Part shown: positions 20,882 through 30,009 of the stretch, one piece after another
Position numbering within the stretch: the stretch's first letter is position 1
How the letters are laid out: each line of letters begins with the position of its first letter
Source: Thermoanaerobacterium aotearoense
GTDB taxonomy: Bacteria; Bacillota; Thermoanaerobacteria; Thermoanaerobacterales; Thermoanaerobacteraceae
NCBI RefSeq assembly: GCF_009905255.1
Contig: NZ_CP047602.1
Span: 682,001-746,000 of the forward strand
DNA: 64,000 nt
Reading direction: 5' to 3'
Notes under the pieces: model-generated
Databases searched by the model: none
What the model saw: only the letters and a program-made list of their open reading frames with translations
What the model was told of the DNA's origin: nothing
Translations under genes and position numbers: made by a program

Positions 20882-21090
20882 ATAGCTGGGGATGAGCACT
20901 ATTTATTTTCACTTTTATTGACTGTAGGAGGAAAATTGATGAAAAGACATAAGAGCATATCACAACCAGTGAGCACAGTTGTTGCAGTCTGTGGGGGAGT
21001 GCTGCAAGCAGTGCGTTAAATAGCGACAATGATAAACAGGTATTGAATTCAAATTTAGTTAACATATATACTGTAAACGAATATTCATAG
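20882..21090 (+). pseudogene. Remnant of a second oppA-like lipoprotein gene (leader plus broken N-terminus)
   Basis: ATG 20939 has a perfect ribosome site (TAGGAGGA) and would give a 26-aa peptide, MKRHKSISQPVSTVV and on to VLQAVR. In a second frame, bases from about 20995 to 21090 read SSALNSDNDKQVLNSNLVN, which parallels the Ser/Asn linker plus DEQVLTLNLR of the intact OppA. The leader at 20882-20896 repeats that of oppA at 14 of 15 positions. I infer a deleted and frameshifted oppA duplicate. The short ORF could instead be an active leader peptide for oppB. Confidence 0.55.
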
Positions 21091-21102
21091 GAGGTGTTTT
21101 TG

Positions 21103-22032
21103 TTGCTAAATTATTCAATTAAAAGATTTGTGTACATGCTTATTACAATATGGGTAATCATAACATTGACATTTTTCTTGATGCACATGATACCAGGCGA
21201 TCCTTTTACGAGTGAAAAAAAGGTTCCGCCACAAATAAGGCAAAATATGTTGGCAAAATATCATCTCGATAAGCCCCTCATTGTACAATATGGGTATTAT
21301 TTAGATAATCTAATGCATGGTGATTTAGGAATTTCCCTCAAATATTTAAATAGAACAGTAGATGACATAATTAAGCAATCTGCTCCAGCTTCATTCCAGC
21401 TTGGCGTACAATCAATTTTCCTTGGTGTTGTCTTTGGATTGTTTTTTGGAATTGTTGCAGCATTGAAGCGTGGAGGCGGTTGGGATTATTTTTCTATGTT
21501 TTTAGCGATAATTGGAATTTCTGTCCCCAACTTTATAATAGCGACGCTTTTACAGCTTCTTTTGGCATCTAAGCTAAAATTGCTTCCTGTGTCGGGATGG
21601 GGTTCATTTAAATACACTATATTGCCGTCTATAGCATTGTCATTTGCTACACTGTCCATAATTTCTCGTATGATGAGAACAAGCATGTTAGACGTCATTG
21701 GGCAGGATTATATAAAGACAGCAAAAGCGAAAGGGCTTTCACAGCTACAGATAATATGGAAACATATGGTTAGAAATGCTATTATGCCTGTTGTTACAGT
21801 ATTAGGACCATTATTTGCTGGAATAGTAACGGGAACGTTTGTCATTGAACAGATTTTCAGCATACCAGGTCTTGGAAAGTTCTTTGTGCAAAGTATTTAT
21901 GATGAAGACTATTCTATGATATTAGGCACGACCATATTTTACAGCATAATATTGGTTGTTATGATGTTTGTTGTAGACATTGCTTATGGACTTATAGATC
22001 CGAGAGTAAGACTGGCAAAGGGAGGAAAGTAG
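21103..22032 (+). CDS. oppB: Oligopeptide ABC transporter permease OppB
   Basis: 309-aa inner-membrane permease with about six segments. The N-terminus LNYSIKRFVYMLITIWVIITLTFFLMH and the coupling loop around KTAKAKGLSQLQIIWKHMVRNA are characteristic. TTG 21103 is the likely start, eight bases after AGGAGG (21089-21094); the GTG at 21094 is inside the ribosome site. It overlaps nothing but is 1 bp from oppC. Confidence 0.94.
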   Translation: MLNYSIKRFVYMLITIWVIITLTFFLMHMIPGDPFTSEKKVPPQIRQNMLAKYHLDKPLIVQYGYYLDNLMHGDLGISLKYLNRTVDDIIKQSAPASFQLGVQSIFLGVVFGLFFGIVAALKRGGGWDYFSMFLAIIGISVPNFIIATLLQLLLASKLKLLPVSGWGSFKYTILPSIALSFATLSIISRMMRTSMLDVIGQDYIKTAKAKGLSQLQIIWKHMVRNAIMPVVTVLGPLFAGIVTGTFVIEQIFSIPGLGKFFVQSIYDEDYSMILGTTIFYSIILVVMMFVVDIAYGLIDPRVRLAKGGK

Positions 22033-22033
22033 A

Positions 22034-22951
22034 ATGGTGGATATAAGCAAAGATAAATTTGAAATAGTCGGACCAAATGCTTCTGAAAGCCAGTCGATTG
22101 TAAGACCAAGTATTAGCTACTGGCAAGATGCATGGAGAAGGCTTAGAAAGAACAAAGTTGCAATGGCATCTTTGGTTTTCTTGATACTTCTCGTTATAAT
22201 GTCGATAATAGGTCCCCACTTAAGGCCTTTTGACTACGCACATCAGGACTTGTTTAATACAAATAAACCATTTTCGAAAGTTCACTGGTTTGGAACAGAT
22301 TACCTTGGAAGGGATCTTTTTGTAAGAGTCTGGATGGGCGCAAGGGTATCTCTGTTTATCGGTGTTACGATTGCCTTGCTTGATGCGGTAATTGGTGTTA
22401 CGTATGGCGGTATAGCCGGCTATTTTGGCGGGCAAGTCGACAATATTATGATGCGTATTGTAGACATACTTTATGGCATACCTTACTTGATACTCGTAAT
22501 TCTTTTGATGGTTGTAATGGGTCAAGGCTTGTGGACCATCATCACTGCAATGGTAATGACAGGCTGGGTAGGCATGGCCAGAATAGTTAGAGGTCAAGTG
22601 TTGCAGCTTAAAGAGCAGGAGTTTGTCCTGGCTGCCAAGACGCTTGGAGCAAGTCCAGGCAGGATAATATTGAGACATTTGATACCGAATGCATTAGGCC
22701 CAATAATAGTATCAATGACGTTTGATGTTCCTAATGCTATATTTGCAGAAGCATTTTTGAGTTACATCGGCCTTGGCATAAGGCCACCTCTGGCAAGCTG
22801 GGGTACGCTTGCGAATGATGCTACACAAGTTTTGCTAATGTATCCAATGCAGCTTTTTATACCAGGCTTCTTCATAAGCATAACAATGCTGGCATTTAAC
22901 ATGCTTGGTGATGGCTTGAGAGATGCATTAGATCCAAGGCTTCGCCGTTAA
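22034..22951 (+). CDS. oppC: Oligopeptide ABC transporter permease OppC
   Basis: 305-aa second permease. The N-terminal cytoplasmic stretch leads into SYWQDAWRRLRKNKVAMASL, then HWFGTDYLGRDLFVRVWMGAR, both typical of OppC/DppC. The coupling loop is LAAKTLGASPGRIILRHLIPNA. It forms a heterodimer channel with OppB. Confidence 0.95.
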   Translation: MVDISKDKFEIVGPNASESQSIVRPSISYWQDAWRRLRKNKVAMASLVFLILLVIMSIIGPHLRPFDYAHQDLFNTNKPFSKVHWFGTDYLGRDLFVRVWMGARVSLFIGVTIALLDAVIGVTYGGIAGYFGGQVDNIMMRIVDILYGIPYLILVILLMVVMGQGLWTIITAMVMTGWVGMARIVRGQVLQLKEQEFVLAAKTLGASPGRIILRHLIPNALGPIIVSMTFDVPNAIFAEAFLSYIGLGIRPPLASWGTLANDATQVLLMYPMQLFIPGFFISITMLAFNMLGDGLRDALDPRLRR

Positions 22952-22965
22952 AGGAGGTAAGTATT

Positions 22966-24000
22966 TTGGGAGATAGAGAAGTATTGTTGGATGTACAAAA
23001 TTTGGAATATTCATTTGACACGTATGCAGGCGAAGTAAAGGCAGTAAGGGATGTCAGCTTTCAAGTTATGAAAGGTGAATCGTTAGCCATAGTCGGAGAA
23101 TCAGGATGTGGAAAATCAGTTACAATGCAGGCTGTCATGAGGTTAAATCCTGAGCCGCCAGGCAGATTTAAAGGTGGAAGAATCATATTTGATGGAAAAG
23201 AAATATCAAAATTCAATGAAAGGCAGATGCAGGCAATAAGGGGATCAGAAATAGGCATGATATTCCAGGATCCTATGACATCTTTAAACCCGACAATGAC
23301 AATTGGAAAGCAGATTGCCGAAGTAATTTTAAAGCATCAGAAAGTTACACGAGCTGAAGCGATGAAAAAAGCCAAAGAGATGTTGGATGTAGTAGGCATA
23401 CCAAATGCTGAAAGGCGTATAAATCAGTATCCTCATGAATTTTCAGGTGGTATGAGGCAAAGGGCAATGATCGCCATTGCATTGGCGTGTAGGCCAAAGC
23501 TTCTTATTGCTGATGAGCCTACTACTGCACTTGATGTTACGATACAAGCGCAAATTCTTGATTTGATGAAAGATCTTCAAAGAGAATTCAATACGTCTAT
23601 AATCATGATTACGCACGATTTAGGTGTTGTTGCAGATATAGCAGAGAGAATAATAGTAATGTATGCTGGTAAAATTATAGAGACAGGCACATCTGATGAG
23701 ATATTTAAACATCCACAGCATCCATATACATGGGGACTTTTAAAATCTGTTCCCAGACTTGATGCTCAGAATAAAGAGAAACTTGTGCCAATTGTAGGAA
23801 CGCCTCCAGATTTGTTTGCACCTCCTGTAGGATGTCCATTTGCTGCAAGGTGCAATTATGCCATGAAGGTTTGCTATGAGGCGCAACCAGAGTATACAAA
23901 TGAAACTGATACACATAAGGTTGCCTGCTGGTTGAAGCATCCATACGCGCCGAAGGTTAAGAATCCTTTTGAAAAGGAGGCGTACGCCGGTGAAAGATAA
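22966..24000 (+). CDS. oppD: Oligopeptide ABC transporter ATPase OppD
   Basis: 344-aa ATPase. Walker A is GESGCGKS, signature FSGGMRQR, Walker [13 protein letters not shown]. The C-terminal oligopeptide-transporter extension has a Cys cluster ([15 protein letters not shown]), which in related proteins binds an iron-sulfur cluster. TTG 22966 follows AAGGAGGT. It overlaps oppF by 11 bp. Confidence 0.96.
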   Translation: MGDREVLLDVQNLEYSFDTYAGEVKAVRDVSFQVMKGESLAIVGESGCGKSVTMQAVMRLNPEPPGRFKGGRIIFDGKEISKFNERQMQAIRGSEIGMIFQDPMTSLNPTMTIGKQIAEVILKHQKVTRAEAMKKAKEMLDVVGIPNAERRINQYPHEFSGGMRQRAMIAIALACRPKLLIADEPTTALDVTIQAQILDLMKDLQREFNTSIIMITHDLGVVADIAERIIVMYAGKIIETGTSDEIFKHPQHPYTWGLLKSVPRLDAQNKEKLVPIVGTPPDLFAPPVGCPFAARCNYAMKVCYEAQPEYTNETDTHKVACWLKHPYAPKVKNPFEKEAYAGER

Positions 24001-24949
24001 TGTAATACTTGAAGTTAAGAATTTGAAGAAATACTTTCACGTCAGCGGCGGTGTGTTAAAAGCTGTTGACGATGTGAGTTTTAGCATAAAGAAAGGTGAG
24101 ACATTGGGGCTTGTTGGCGAGTCAGGATGTGGAAAGTCTACTACAGGCAGGACTATCATAGGACTTTATGAAGCTACAGGTGGTTCGGTAATATTTGATG
24201 ATATACCTGTTCATAAGATGAATAATGAAATAAGAAAGAAATTTGCAAGAAAGGCTCAGATGATTTTCCAGGATCCTTACGCATCGTTGAATCCTCGTAT
24301 GACTGTTGGCGATATCATAGGAGAGGGCATAGACATTCATGGATTGTACACTGGAAAAGAGAGAAGAGAAAGGATATACAGCCTTCTCGAGATGGTAGGG
24401 CTTAATAAAGAGCATGCCAATAGATTTCCTCATGAATTTTCTGGTGGACAGAGGCAGAGGATAGGCATAGCAAGGGCGATGGCGATAGAACCAGAGTTTA
24501 TAGTATGCGATGAGCCTATATCGGCTTTAGATGTGTCTATACAAGCCCAGATTGTCAATTTGCTTATGAATTTGCAAGAAGAAAAGGGATTGACATATCT
24601 CTTTATCGCTCATGATTTAAGCATGGTAAGGCATATAAGCGATAGAGTTGCTGTAATGTATTTAGGATCAATTGCAGAACTTACACAAAGTGGCGAGCTG
24701 TATGCAAATCCATTGCATCCATACACACAAGCGCTTCTTTCTGCTGTACCGATTCCTGATCCAGAAGTAGAGAGAAAGAGGGAGAGAATTATACTTGAAG
24801 GAGATGTGCCAAGCCCAATTAATCCTCCTTCAGGCTGCAAATTCAGAACAAGGTGTAAATATGCTATGGACATCTGTGGCCAAGTCACTCCACAATTAAA
24901 AGAGGTTGGAAGCGGGCATTTCGTCGCATGTCATCTATTTGACAAATAA
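23990..24949 (+). CDS. oppF: Oligopeptide ABC transporter ATPase OppF
   Basis: 319-aa second ATPase forming a heterodimer with OppD. Walker A GESGCGKS, signature FSGGQRQR, Walker B FIVCDEPISALD, C-terminal Cys cluster GCKFRTRCKYAMDIC. GTG 23990 is preferred: AAAAGGAGG lies ten bases before it, and the earlier TTG at 23969 includes this ribosome site. Last gene of the operon. Confidence 0.95.
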   Translation: MKDNVILEVKNLKKYFHVSGGVLKAVDDVSFSIKKGETLGLVGESGCGKSTTGRTIIGLYEATGGSVIFDDIPVHKMNNEIRKKFARKAQMIFQDPYASLNPRMTVGDIIGEGIDIHGLYTGKERRERIYSLLEMVGLNKEHANRFPHEFSGGQRQRIGIARAMAIEPEFIVCDEPISALDVSIQAQIVNLLMNLQEEKGLTYLFIAHDLSMVRHISDRVAVMYLGSIAELTQSGELYANPLHPYTQALLSAVPIPDPEVERKRERIILEGDVPSPINPPSGCKFRTRCKYAMDICGQVTPQLKEVGSGHFVACHLFDK

Positions 24950-24977
24950 GGCACTCATTGGAGTGCTTTATTTTTTT
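24947..24977 (+). terminator. Terminator of oppBCDF
   Basis: GCACTC/GAGTGC stem with loop ATTG, followed by TTTATTTTTTT. Confidence 0.85.
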
Positions 24978-25038
24978 GTATTGTAGTTTTAATTTTCCAA
25001 GTAATAACGTTTAACATCTTAATAAAATCTTAATATGT

Positions 25039-25067
25039 TTGTAACTTGCCTGTAATATATGTATAAT
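25039..25067 (+). promoter_or_regulatory. Promoter of the amidase gene
   Basis: TTGTAA (25039-25044) and TATAAT (25062-25067), 17-bp spacing. Confidence 0.55.
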
Positions 25068-25119
25068 AATATATAAATATGATGAAAAAAATGCCGATTT
25101 TATATGCAAAGGGGGGAAA

Positions 25120-26877
25120 ATGTTGAAAAAAGTCATCGCTTTTTTTGCGCTTTTACTGCTTTTGTCCACGTTTTACATAACTGCCTATGCATATAAAGCT
25201 ACGATTGTACTTGATAACAAGCCTATAAGCTACAATGTGCCTGATGTGTCGATTACTGTCGATGGAGCTAAATTTGACACCGGGAATAATCCGCCGCTTA
25301 TCATTGACAATAGCACGATAGTGCCACTTAGAGCGATAAGTGAGGGATTAGGCCAAAAAGTCGATTGGGATGGTAAGACTCAGACAGTTACTGTGACTTC
25401 AAAGGATAAAGTAATTAAATTGGTTATAGGGAAGAATTACGCTACAGTAAATGGCAATAATGTATCGTTGGATGTTCCAGCAAGGCTTATAAACAACAAT
25501 ACGACTTATGTGCCGATGAGGTTTTTGTTTGAAAACTTAGGTTATGATGTGAAATGGGTTGCAGACAAATATCTAATTCAAGCTACTAAAAAAGCAGATC
25601 CTCCCTCTGCAAACAACGTCAATATTGTAAGTTTTACATCAAATTACACAAATGGTACGTACACCATAACTGTTAAAGGCGATGGACCTCTAACGTATAC
25701 GCGTGGTTCTGTAAATGATGACAGCAACATCAGAGTTTATTTTGACTTCAACAATGCGATAAATACTGTTACTAATAAGCAGATAACGATAGACAAAAAT
25801 GGCTTAAATCAAGCTTATATAGGACAGAACAAGTTACAGCCAGCAGTAACAAGGCTTGTTGTAAATATGGACTATTCAATGCCGTATACTATAACACAGT
25901 CACAAGATAAAAAAGAATTCGACATATCGTTTAAAATAGGACAAAATAAAGTGACGAATATTTTAGCTGCTAAGGTAAATAATGGAGATCAGATAACGAT
26001 AGGTACAGATGCTGATCACTTCAGTCCATCCAGATATGGTGATAACAAGATCATTATAGATGTGACAGGTGCAAGCTTGACGATGCCAGATGGTAAATTA
26101 ACAGGCACCATATCTTACAGTGGAAATGTCGTTACAGGTATTAGATATTCTCAGCTTGATCCAAATACAGTGAGGATTGTTGCAGATACCAGTCTTAAAG
26201 CAGATTTTAATGTTCAACCAACTCCTCAGGGTGTATTGCTTACAATAACAAAACCAGACCCTAATAAAAAGCAGTTAGTTTACATAGATCCAGGACATGG
26301 AGGTTCTGATCCAGGTGCTATAGGGGTCGGAGGGATACACGAAGCAGATATCAACCTTGCCATTGGATTAAAATTAAAGGCGCTGTTGGACAATGGAGGA
26401 TATAGGACTATGATATCCAGGACGACTGATACTGACGTAGGTCTTTATGACAGGCCTTCACAAGCGAATAATGCTGGAGCAGATGTCTTTGTAAGCATCC
26501 ATTCTGATTCTTTTGAATCGCCTTCAGCAAATGGCACTACTGTTTTGTATTACCCAAATGGCTATAATGGCGATACAAGAGACGAAAAGACATTTGCACA
26601 GATAATTCATGATGATCTCATGAAACAGATAAATACCACTGACAGAGGACTTTCGGAAAGGCCAAATTTAGTAGTTCTTAATCAGACGAAGATGCCTGCT
26701 GTTTTAGTGGAGACGGGATTTGTCACAAGTCCTACGGATGCTCAGCTTTTGACTGACGAAAATTTCCAGTGGAAAGTCGCACAAGGAATATACAATGGAA
26801 TTGTCGATTATTTTGACAAATTATCTAATGGCAGCATAAGTACGACAGTTTCAAATTCCGTATATGGCAGCAATTAA
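25120..26877 (+). CDS. N-acetylmuramoyl-L-alanine amidase with copper-amine-oxidase-like N-domain
   Basis: 585-aa exported cell-wall hydrolase that cuts the amide between muramic acid and the stem peptide. It has a signal peptide (1-25), a copper amine oxidase N-terminal-like domain (about 40-155: PLRAISEGLGQKVDWDGKTQ), an AMIN-type domain (about 165-370) that targets cell wall, and an Amidase_3 catalytic domain (about 385-570). Zinc ligands are His in YIDPGHGGSDPGA, Glu in GIHEADINLAIG and His in VSIHSDSFE; the catalytic Glu is in VLVETGFVTS. ATG 25120 is only 3 bp from the G run, so TTG 25123 may be the true start. Confidence 0.94.
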   Translation: MLKKVIAFFALLLLLSTFYITAYAYKATIVLDNKPISYNVPDVSITVDGAKFDTGNNPPLIIDNSTIVPLRAISEGLGQKVDWDGKTQTVTVTSKDKVIKLVIGKNYATVNGNNVSLDVPARLINNNTTYVPMRFLFENLGYDVKWVADKYLIQATKKADPPSANNVNIVSFTSNYTNGTYTITVKGDGPLTYTRGSVNDDSNIRVYFDFNNAINTVTNKQITIDKNGLNQAYIGQNKLQPAVTRLVVNMDYSMPYTITQSQDKKEFDISFKIGQNKVTNILAAKVNNGDQITIGTDADHFSPSRYGDNKIIIDVTGASLTMPDGKLTGTISYSGNVVTGIRYSQLDPNTVRIVADTSLKADFNVQPTPQGVLLTITKPDPNKKQLVYIDPGHGGSDPGAIGVGGIHEADINLAIGLKLKALLDNGGYRTMISRTTDTDVGLYDRPSQANNAGADVFVSIHSDSFESPSANGTTVLYYPNGYNGDTRDEKTFAQIIHDDLMKQINTTDRGLSERPNLVVLNQTKMPAVLVETGFVTSPTDAQLLTDENFQWKVAQGIYNGIVDYFDKLSNGSISTTVSNSVYGSN

Positions 26878-26905
26878 AACAGGCAAAAAATCGCCTGTTT
26901 TTTTA
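26877..26905 (+). terminator. Terminator after the amidase gene
   Basis: AACAGGC/GCCTGTT, 7-bp stem followed by a run of seven or more Ts; the upstream A run completes the stem. Confidence 0.85.
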
Positions 26906-27022
26906 TATGCTTTCTTGTAAATTAATCTAAAAGGTTTTAAAATAATATTATGGTTTACGCTCTGGATAACAAAAATTAAATAAGGCTAAAATTATAGTAT
27001 AAAATATAAAGGAGCTGAAGAA

Positions 27023-27802
27023 ATGAAAAGAATAGATGGAAGAGATTCGAGATCGCTAAGACCCATAAAGATAACCAGGAATTTCAACAGATATGCTGAA
27101 GGGTCTGTTTTGATAGAAGTCGGCAATACAAAGGTCATTTGCACTGCATCAATTGAAGATAAAGTGCCACCATTTCAAAAGGGGACTGGCAAAGGATGGA
27201 TTACAAGTGAGTACTCAATGATTCCGAGAGCTACTGAAACCAGAACTCAGAGGGAGTCTACAAAAGGCAAGCAGTCAGGGCGGACGATGGAAATCCAAAG
27301 ACTTATAGGCAGAGCATTAAGGGCTGTTGTGGACTTAGATGCATTAGGAGAAAAAACGATATGGATCGATTGCGATGTAATACAGGCAGACGGAGGAACC
27401 AGGACTGCTTCTATCACAGGTTCGTTTGTAGCACTTGTAGATGCCATGAATAAGCTTAAGGAAAAGGGGGCCATAAGTAAACTTCCTATAAAAAGCTTTG
27501 TTGCCGCTGTAAGCGTTGGAATTGTAGGCAATGAAAAACTTTTAGATCTATGCTACTTAGAAGATAGCAATGCACACGTTGATATGAACATCGTCATGAC
27601 GGATAAAGGCGAATTCATCGAGATACAAGGAACTGGTGAAGGTGGGCCATTTAGCAAAAGTGATTTTTCAGAGCTTTTAGAATTGGCAGAGGAAGGATTG
27701 AATAAAATCATACAGATTCAAAAAGAATCATTAGGAGATATATCATTAGAAATCGGGGTTGAAAGCGATGAAAATAGTTGTAGCGAGCCACAACAAGTAT
27801 AA
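27023..27802 (+). CDS. rph: Ribonuclease PH
   Basis: 259-aa phosphorolytic 3'-5' exoribonuclease that trims tRNA 3' ends. The start [20 protein letters not shown] and the phosphate-binding region [31 protein letters not shown] are canonical, and the Asp-rich active-site stretch [19 protein letters not shown] is intact. It overlaps rdgB by 35 bp, a common Firmicute arrangement. Its placement just upstream of eight tRNA genes fits its role, although the tRNAs have their own promoter. Confidence 0.97.
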   Translation: MKRIDGRDSRSLRPIKITRNFNRYAEGSVLIEVGNTKVICTASIEDKVPPFQKGTGKGWITSEYSMIPRATETRTQRESTKGKQSGRTMEIQRLIGRALRAVVDLDALGEKTIWIDCDVIQADGGTRTASITGSFVALVDAMNKLKEKGAISKLPIKSFVAAVSVGIVGNEKLLDLCYLEDSNAHVDMNIVMTDKGEFIEIQGTGEGGPFSKSDFSELLELAEEGLNKIIQIQKESLGDISLEIGVESDENSCSEPQQV

Positions 27803-28364
27803 AGTGGATGAGATAAGGGAATTTTTTAAAGGAGATTATGAGGTGTTGTCGGCAGATGACATTGGATCATATGATGAAGTAGAAGAAACAGGTAAGACTA
27901 TTGAGGAAAATGCTTTATTAAAGGCCAGGTCTATAGCAAATTTAACCGATGAACTGGTGATTGCTGATGATACAGGTTTGTTTGTGGACTATTTAGATGG
28001 TGAACCAGGTGTTTATACTGCAAGATTTGCCGGTGTAAACGCCACATACGAAGACAACAACAACAAACTTTTAAACTTATTAAAAGGTGTTCCGATGGAA
28101 AAGAGGAAAGCTACTTTTAAAACTGTTATAGCGTTGATTTACAAAGGAAGAGAAGCTATAATAGAAGGAAAAGTAGATGGTAGGATAATTGATGTTCCAA
28201 GAGGACAACACGGTTTTGGGTATGATCCGGTATTTTATGTTGATGAGGTAGGCAAGACATTAGCAGAACTTACCTTAGAAGAAAAAAACAAAGTAAGTCA
28301 TAGGGCAAATGCTTTGAAAAAATTGAAAGAATATATAAAAAATAATTTGGAGGATCGCAGATGA
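27768..28364 (+). CDS. rdgB: XTP/dITP diphosphatase (RdgB/HAM1)
   Basis: 198-aa house-cleaning pyrophosphatase that hydrolyses dITP and XTP to avoid mutagenic incorporation. The signature [12 protein letters not shown] at the N-terminus, the [25 protein letters not shown] block and the [11 protein letters not shown] block near the C-terminus are present. ATG 27768 lies inside the end of rph, with GGGGTTGAAAGCG before it. It overlaps the next gene by 4 bp. Confidence 0.96.
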   Translation: MKIVVASHNKYKVDEIREFFKGDYEVLSADDIGSYDEVEETGKTIEENALLKARSIANLTDELVIADDTGLFVDYLDGEPGVYTARFAGVNATYEDNNNKLLNLLKGVPMEKRKATFKTVIALIYKGREAIIEGKVDGRIIDVPRGQHGFGYDPVFYVDEVGKTLAELTLEEKNKVSHRANALKKLKEYIKNNLEDRR

Positions 28365-28888
28365 GACTATTTGTTACAAGTGATACTCACGGAATGTTAC
28401 AATCAGTGAGAAATATTTTAAAAAATATTAAAAATATTGATTATGTTATACATTTAGGGGACTATTACAAAGACGCAGAGGCGCTGAATAAAGAGTTTGG
28501 AATACCAACTGTATATGTATATGGCAATTGCGATTTTGGCGACAAAGAGAAGTATGAAAAGATTATTGAATTAGCAGGTAAAAAGATACTTTTGTCACAT
28601 GGACATAAGTACTACGTCAAATTTGAAAAAAGTATCATAATAGAAAAAGCCAGGGAATATGGCGTTGATGCTGTGTTTTATGGACATACTCATGTGCCGC
28701 TAATATATAGGGCTGGTGATATGCTTGTATTGAACCCTGGCAGCCCCTCAATGCCACGTGAAGGGTCATCACGGACAGTATCCATAGTAAATATAGAGGA
28801 TGGCATCATTGTGCCGCAACTAATAAACATAGACGACATGGAGGAATACATTGGAAATAAAAAAAGTGGAACAAAATTTGAATTTTAG
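28361..28888 (+). CDS. YfcE/MJ0936-family metallophosphoesterase
   Basis: 175-aa cytoplasmic calcineurin-like phosphodiesterase. Metal ligands are Asp and His in SDTHGML, Asp in HLGDYYKD, GNCD, and His residues in LSHGHKYYV and YGHTHVPL. Members hydrolyse phosphodiesters in vitro; the cell substrate is unknown. Overlap ATGA with rdgB shows it belongs to the rph-rdgB operon. A paralog lies at 42627. Confidence 0.9.
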   Translation: MRLFVTSDTHGMLQSVRNILKNIKNIDYVIHLGDYYKDAEALNKEFGIPTVYVYGNCDFGDKEKYEKIIELAGKKILLSHGHKYYVKFEKSIIIEKAREYGVDAVFYGHTHVPLIYRAGDMLVLNPGSPSMPREGSSRTVSIVNIEDGIIVPQLINIDDMEEYIGNKKSGTKFEF

Positions 28889-28891
28889 GTG

Positions 28892-28920
28892 TTGACAAAG
28901 ATAAATATTCCTGATATAAT
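28892..28920 (+). promoter_or_regulatory. Consensus promoter of the tRNA operon
   Basis: TTGACA (28892-28897) and TATAAT (28915-28920) with 17-bp spacing, about 50 bp before the first tRNA. Confidence 0.9.
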
Positions 28921-28970
28921 TTAAAACTGTCAGAGCGATGAGGCAGAAACAAGCGATGACAACTGTATAT

Positions 28971-29044
28971 GCGGGTGTAGCTCAATGGTAGAGTTCTAGC
29001 CTTCCAAGCTAGCTACGTGGGTTCGATTCCCATCACCCGCTCCA
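28971..29044 (+). tRNA. tRNA-Gly (anticodon TCC)
   Basis: Acceptor GCGGGTG/CATCCGC-type pairing (GCGGGTG with CACCCGC), anticodon loop CTTCCAA, TTCGATTCC T-arm and encoded CCA. First of eight tRNA genes. Confidence 0.96.
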
Positions 29045-29048
29045 ATAT

Positions 29049-29125
29049 GCGCCTGTAGCTCAGTTGGATAGAGCAACGGACTTCTAATCCGTGTGTCGGG
29101 AGTTCGAATCTCTTCAGGCGCACCA
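29049..29125 (+). tRNA. tRNA-Arg (anticodon TCT)
   Basis: Acceptor GCGCCTG/CAGGCGC, anticodon loop CTTCTAA, TTCGAATC T-loop, encoded CCA. Confidence 0.96.
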
Positions 29126-29158
29126 TTTTTTGGAGAATATGATTTATGTTTATAATAT

Positions 29159-29236
29159 GGTGGGTATAGTTCAGTTGGCTAGAGCGCCAGATTGTGGCTC
29201 TGGAGGTCGTGGGTTCGAGCCCCACTACCCACCCCA
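29159..29236 (+). tRNA. tRNA-His (anticodon GTG)
   Basis: Acceptor GTGGGTA/TACCCAC with an extra 5' G (29159) opposite the discriminator C, the identity mark of tRNA-His. Anticodon loop TTGTGGC; encoded CCA. Confidence 0.96.
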
Positions 29237-29240
29237 TTGA

Positions 29241-29316
29241 TGGGATGTAGCCAAGTGGTAAGGCACCAGACTTTGACTCTGGCAGTTCGTAGGTTCGAAT
29301 CCTGCCATCCCAGCCA
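29241..29316 (+). tRNA. tRNA-Gln (anticodon TTG)
   Basis: Acceptor TGGGATG/CATCCCA with the weak first U-A pair typical of tRNA-Gln, anticodon loop CTTTGAC, encoded CCA. In this organism it is presumably charged through GatCAB. Confidence 0.96.
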
Positions 29317-29320
29317 GCAT

Positions 29321-29393
29321 GACCCATTAGCTCAGTCGGCAGAGCACCTGCCTTTTAAGCAGGGTGTCCCGCGTTCGAATCGCGGATGGGTCA
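29321..29393 (+). tRNA. tRNA-Lys (anticodon TTT)
   Basis: Acceptor GACCCAT/ATGGGTC, anticodon loop CTTTTAA. The discriminator A is followed by CTT, so CCA is not encoded. Confidence 0.95.
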
Positions 29394-29432
29394 CTTAAAA
29401 AGATATTGAAAGAGAAACAATCTGGCGTTAAT

Positions 29433-29519
29433 GCGGGAGTGGCGGAATTGGCAGACGCGCTAGATTCAGGTTCTAGTGCCAGTCATGGCATATGGGTTCA
29501 AGTCCCTTCTCCCGCACCA
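29433..29519 (+). tRNA. tRNA-Leu (anticodon CAG)
   Basis: Class II tRNA with a long variable arm (TGCCAGTCATGGCA), acceptor GCGGGAG/CTCCCGC, anticodon loop TTCAGGT, encoded CCA. Confidence 0.95.
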
Positions 29520-29527
29520 TATATAAT

Positions 29528-29603
29528 GCGGACATAGCTCAGTTGGTAGAGCATCACCTTGCCAAGGTGAGGGTCGCGAGTTCGAGTCTCGTTGTCCGCT
29601 CCA
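29528..29603 (+). tRNA. tRNA-Gly (anticodon GCC)
   Basis: Acceptor GCGGACA/TGTCCGC, anticodon loop TTGCCAA, encoded CCA. Confidence 0.96.
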
Positions 29604-29611
29604 TACAACAT

Positions 29612-29684
<73 letters not shown>

Positions 29685-29701
29685 CTAGTATTTAAGCAAT
29701 C

Positions 29702-29735
29702 AAAGGGTATCGAGATTTTATCGATACCCTTTTTG
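29702..29735 (+). terminator. Terminator of the tRNA operon
   Basis: 12-bp perfect stem AAAGGGTATCGA/TCGATACCCTTT, loop GATTTTA, followed by TTT. Confidence 0.92.
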
Positions 29736-29766
29736 TATGCGAAATTAAAACAACATTTTTTCAAGC

Positions 29767-29924
29767 TTATCTGTTGCTGGTTTTTGCATATCTGGCAGTA
29801 CATGTATTCCTTAAGTCATATAATCTTATGTTGGGCAAATTTTCTTTTTTGAGAAGTTCTTTAGAATATCGTGATACATTTTTTCTTCTGATGGACTAAC
29901 GTTCTGTACGGCAAATATATCATC
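29767..29924 (-). pseudogene. Decayed C-terminal fragment of a tyrosine recombinase (integrase)
   Basis: On the minus strand, one frame (29895 down to the stop at 29767) reads KELLKKENLPNIRLYDLRNT, the linker and box II of phage-type tyrosine recombinases, where the norm is HDLRHT; both His are changed (Tyr and Asn). Upstream, in another frame, AVQNVSPSEEKMYHDILKNF gives the preceding conserved segment, so a frameshift joins them. There is no start, and the catalytic Tyr region is missing. It is a dead relic of an element that probably entered at the adjacent tRNA-Lys. The remainder up to 30009 shows no gene. Confidence 0.7.
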
Positions 29925-30009
29925 TTAATAGAAAGATTCCATTAAGTGGAAATGTCAAATATAAATAAAGTAAAGGCTAAAAAATTATCTAATAAGGTGT
30001 GCTTTAGAT

